DNA from: Maritalea mobilis
GTDB lineage: Bacteria > Pseudomonadota > Alphaproteobacteria > Rhodobacterales > Rhodobacteraceae
Length of the DNA: 64,000 nt
Assembly: GCF_019800885.1 (NCBI RefSeq)
Contig: NZ_JAHVKE010000002.1
Span: 744,001-808,000 of the forward strand
Direction of reading: 5' to 3'
The translations under genes and the position numbers were made by a program. The notes below the pieces were generated by a model, which was given only the letters and a program-made list of their open reading frames with translations, was not told where the DNA came from and did not search any database. Below, piece after piece: positions 61,548-64,000 of the stretch; position 1 is the stretch's first letter, and each line of letters begins with the position of its first letter.

Positions 61548-62444
61548 ATGGTGACCCTCCGCCACCTCCGTTTCCTGGTTGCCGTGGCCGACCAGTTGAA
61601 TTTCTCGCGCGCGGCCGAGGCCTGTTTCGTGACCCAGCCGACGCTGAGTGCAGGCATCAAGGAGATGGAGGAGCGTCTTGGCGTGCAATTGGTCGAACGC
61701 ACGCGGCGCAGCGTGATGCTGACCCCTTTGGGCGAGGAGGTCGTGGCGCGCGGGCGACGCCTGCTGCTGGAGGCCGAGGAGATCGACAAGCTGGCCGAGG
61801 CGCATCTGCGGCCGGACGAGGGAGAGTTGCGGCTTGGGGCGATTCCGACGATCGGTCCCTACCTGATCCCGCCCGCTCTGCCCGCTTTGCGCGCGGCCTT
61901 TCCGAGGCTCAAGATCTACCTGCGCGAAGAGATCACCGAAAGCCTGATCGCCGGGCTGAGCGAGGGGCGGCTCGACGTGATCCTGATCGCCTTGCCTTTC
62001 GAAATCGGGTCGCTGGATCACATGCCACTGTTCGAGGACGGTTACCAACTGGCGACGCCGCCCGGTCCGATGGCCGTGAACGGCCCTGCGGCGCTACAGG
62101 AGGGCGGGCAGGTCATGCTCCTGGAAAAGGGCCACTGCCTGCAACGCCACGCGCTTCAGGCCTTTCCCGACCGCCATCTGGAACAGGACGAAAGCTTTTC
62201 CGCCACCAGCCTGACCACCCTGATCGCCATGGTGTCCGAAGGGTTGGGGATCACGCTGTTGCCGAACCTCGCCGTGGACGCTGGGGTCGCGTCAGGCGGC
62301 GCGGTGGCCCTGACGCCCTTGCCCGAGGCCTGCCCGCGGCAGGTCGTGCTGGCGTGGCGAAAGACAAGCGCACGGTCCGAGGTCTTCCGCCGGATCGGTG
62401 ACGTTTTGATCCGAACTCGGGACACGATGGCGCAAAGCACCTAA
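61548..62444 (+). CDS. oxyR: OxyR-like LysR-family regulator, one-cysteine form
   Basis: 298 residues. An N-terminal winged helix (MVTLRHLRFLVAVADQLNFS, then AAEACFVTQPTLSAGIKEME) and the LysR effector domain. The redox site reads LLEKGHCLQRHALQAF: Cys197 matches E. coli Cys199, but the residue nine on, where Cys208 should be, is Phe206. So the classical disulfide cannot form and the sensing chemistry must differ. Adjacent DNA between it and the peroxiredoxin has CTTTCAGATATCGAGAAAG (61528-61546 region), a possible site. Start ATG 61548. Confidence 0.9.
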   Translation: MVTLRHLRFLVAVADQLNFSRAAEACFVTQPTLSAGIKEMEERLGVQLVERTRRSVMLTPLGEEVVARGRRLLLEAEEIDKLAEAHLRPDEGELRLGAIPTIGPYLIPPALPALRAAFPRLKIYLREEITESLIAGLSEGRLDVILIALPFEIGSLDHMPLFEDGYQLATPPGPMAVNGPAALQEGGQVMLLEKGHCLQRHALQAFPDRHLEQDESFSATSLTTLIAMVSEGLGITLLPNLAVDAGVASGGAVALTPLPEACPRQVVLAWRKTSARSEVFRRIGDVLIRTRDTMAQST

Positions 62445-62446
62445 AG

Positions 62447-62472
62447 AAATGGCCGCCCAAGGGCGGCCATTT
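62447..62472. terminator. Hairpin terminator after oxyR
   Basis: Perfect 12-base arms AAATGGCCGCCC and GGGCGGCCATTT with an AA loop, 2 bases after the stop. It serves both convergent genes (oxyR and pepF). Confidence 0.75.
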
Positions 62473-62495
62473 GCAGTCGGGATGGTGAGAACCCG

Positions 62496-64000
62496 TCACT
62501 CCATCGCTTCCAACTCGTCGATGAAGCCCTCGATCATGCTCAGACCCTTGTCCCAGAACGCGGGGTCGGAGGCATCGAGACCGAAGGGCGCCAGCAATTC
62601 CTTGTGGTGCTTGGACCCGCCCGCCTTGAGCATCTCGAAATACTTTTCCTCGAAGCCGGGCGTGCCTTCTTCGTAGACGGCATAGAGCGCGTTCACGAGG
62701 CCATCGCCGAAGGCATAGGCGTAGACGTAGAAGGGCGAATGCACGAAGTGCGGGATATAGGCCCAGAAGGTCTCGTAGCCCTCCATGAACTCGAAGACCG
62801 GCCCGAGGCTTTCGGCCTGCACGCTCATCCAGAGCGCGTTGATATCGTCGGGGGTCAGTTCCCCGCCGCGGCGCGCGTCGTGCAGTTTGCATTCGAAATC
62901 GTAGAAGGCGATCTGGCGGACGACCGTATTGATCATGTCCTCGACCTTGCCCGCCAGCATCACCTTCTTCTGCTGGTCGTCCCTGGCCTCGGCCAGCATC
63001 TTGCGGAAGGTGAGCATCTCGCCAAAGACGCTCGCCGTTTCGGCCAGGGTCAGGGGGGTGGAGGACAGCAATTCGCCCTGACCGGCGGCAAGGCGCTGGT
63101 GCACGCCATGGCCCAACTCATGCGCGAGCGTCATCACGTCGCGCGGTTTGCCGAGGTAGTTGAGCATCACGTAAGGGTGCACGTCCACGACGGTGGGATG
63201 CGCGAAGGCGCCCGGCGCCTTGCCCTCTTTCACGGCGGCGTCGATCCAGCCATCGGTAAAGAACGGCTCGGCCAATTCTGCCATGCGCGGGTCGAACCCG
63301 GCATAGGCGTCGGAGACCAGTTTGCGCGCCTCGTCCCAGCCGACGATGCGGGTTTCTTCCATCGGCAGCGGCGCGTTGCGGTCCCAGACTTGCAGCGTGT
63401 CGAGGCCCAGCCACTTGGCTTTCAGCTTGTAATAGCGATGGCTCAGGCGCGGGTAGGCGTTGACGACCGCGTTGCGCAGGGCCTCGACCACCTCGGGCTC
63501 GACATGGTTGGCGAGGTGACGGCCCATCTGCGGGGTCGGCAAGCCGCGCCAGCGATCCTCGATCTCCTTTTCCTTGGCCAGCGTGTTGTGCACGCGGGCA
63601 AAGAGCGGCAGGCGGGACTGGAACGTCTCGGCCAGCGCGCGGGCGCCGGCCTCGCGCTTGGTGCGGTCCTGTTCGGTCAGCAGGTTCAGCGTGGCCTCGA
63701 TGCCAAGGGTTTCGCCATCGACCTCGAAGCTCAGCCCCGCGATGGTTTCATCGAACAGCTTGTTCCACGCCGACGAGCCGACCACCGACTGGTCGTGCAG
63801 GAATTTCTCCAACTCGTCCGACAGCTGGTAGGGCTTCATCGCCCGCATCCGGTCGAAGACGGGCTTGTAGCGGGCGAGGTCCGCGTTCTCGGCCATCAGC
63901 GCGTCGTAACGCTCATCCGGGATGCGGTTGAATTCCAGGCTGAAGAACACCAGCGGCGTGGTGAAGGTCGTGATCTTGTCCTGCATGTCGGACATGAACT
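62496..64000 (-). CDS. pepF: M3-family oligoendopeptidase F (5' end outside window)
   Basis: About 501 C-terminal codons are visible; the frame is open through the right edge, and the usual length of about 605 residues means roughly 100 N-terminal residues are missing, so the ATG at 63995 is internal. Zinc motif HELGHGVHQ near the middle, with the downstream Glu in TLAETASVFGE. It cleaves short oligopeptides in the cytoplasm. The last codons end DELEAME. It is convergent with oxyR across a shared hairpin. Confidence 0.92.
   Translation of the reverse strand, partial: FMSDMQDKITTFTTPLVFFSLEFNRIPDERYDALMAENADLARYKPVFDRMRAMKPYQLSDELEKFLHDQSVVGSSAWNKLFDETIAGLSFEVDGETLGIEATLNLLTEQDRTKREAGARALAETFQSRLPLFARVHNTLAKEKEIEDRWRGLPTPQMGRHLANHVEPEVVEALRNAVVNAYPRLSHRYYKLKAKWLGLDTLQVWDRNAPLPMEETRIVGWDEARKLVSDAYAGFDPRMAELAEPFFTDGWIDAAVKEGKAPGAFAHPTVVDVHPYVMLNYLGKPRDVMTLAHELGHGVHQRLAAGQGELLSSTPLTLAETASVFGEMLTFRKMLAEARDDQQKKVMLAGKVEDMINTVVRQIAFYDFECKLHDARRGGELTPDDINALWMSVQAESLGPVFEFMEGYETFWAYIPHFVHSPFYVYAYAFGDGLVNALYAVYEEGTPGFEEKYFEMLKAGGSKHHKELLAPFGLDASDPAFWDKGLSMIEGFIDELEAME

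Overview
The window is a G+C-rich chromosomal segment from an alphaproteobacterium, most likely order Rhodobacterales (Roseobacter group). Several signs agree: the gene set (SelD fused to an NDH-2-like domain, RibB with a degenerate GTP cyclohydrolase domain, DUF6324- and DUF6476-like small proteins, YcjX/YcjF, MmcB), an alphaproteobacterial LexA box of the GTTC-N7-GTTC type, an Fnr-type box, and a tRNA-His with A73 and no encoded G-1. Most of the segment is ordinary housekeeping chromosome. I see no phage, transposon, CRISPR array, toxin-antitoxin pair or complete defence island.

Layout: 1-2.1 kb ycjX/ycjF (minus). 2.2-5.2 kb truA and the selD fusion. 5.2-6.9 kb an Lrp/AsnC regulator divergent from a PLP amino-acid decarboxylase. 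7-10.4 kb an orphan molybdenum hydroxylase large subunit and a DUF2235 hydrolase. 10.5-15 kb hrpB, a DUF3108 protein, meaB and a HlyU-family protein. 15-19.7 kb small membrane and unknown genes behind rpoD, then rpoD and dnaG. 19.7-20.1 kb gene remnants, including an apparent sarcosine oxidase beta fragment. 20.1-22.9 kb three Tad-type pseudopilin genes. 23.1-28.1 kb glutamate dehydrogenase, a hydrolase, cytochrome b561 and small membrane/periplasmic proteins around an Fnr-type box. 28.3-33.7 kb lepA, an unknown gene, an Lrp/leucine-dehydrogenase-like divergent pair and two secreted proteins. 33.7-38 kb a tyrosine phosphatase, sirtuin, copper chaperone pair, rpmB, an SDR and DUF2161. 38.1-49 kb the riboflavin cluster (nrdR-ribD-...-ribE-...-ribB-ribH-nusB), split by an inverted three-gene capsule cassette (kpsS, wza-like, kpsC). 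49-54.4 kb transport, small membrane and repair genes, including SOS-box-preceded mmcB. 54.4-57 kb tRNA-His, rluD-type synthase and rpoH. 57-64 kb an oxidoreductase, small proteins, an outer-membrane barrel, a peroxiredoxin/MBL pair divergent from oxyR, and the 3' part of pepF.

Working logic: several local regulator-target pairs are visible (Lrp with decarboxylase, Lrp with amino-acid dehydrogenase, OxyR with peroxiredoxin), each with dyad symmetry or A+T-rich DNA between the divergent genes. The riboflavin genes form a near-complete pathway, but GTP cyclohydrolase II activity must come from elsewhere because the C-terminal half of RibB has lost its zinc cysteines.

The least explained items are a low-G+C gene that starts one base after the rpoD stop, an orphan gene at 30.3 kb, a two-gene IGHNGGP module inside the rib cluster, a repeated intergenic element carrying GGGCATATTT, and two adjacent long perfect palindromes at 53.5 kb. 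Family assignments come from recalled motifs, since no database search was possible.
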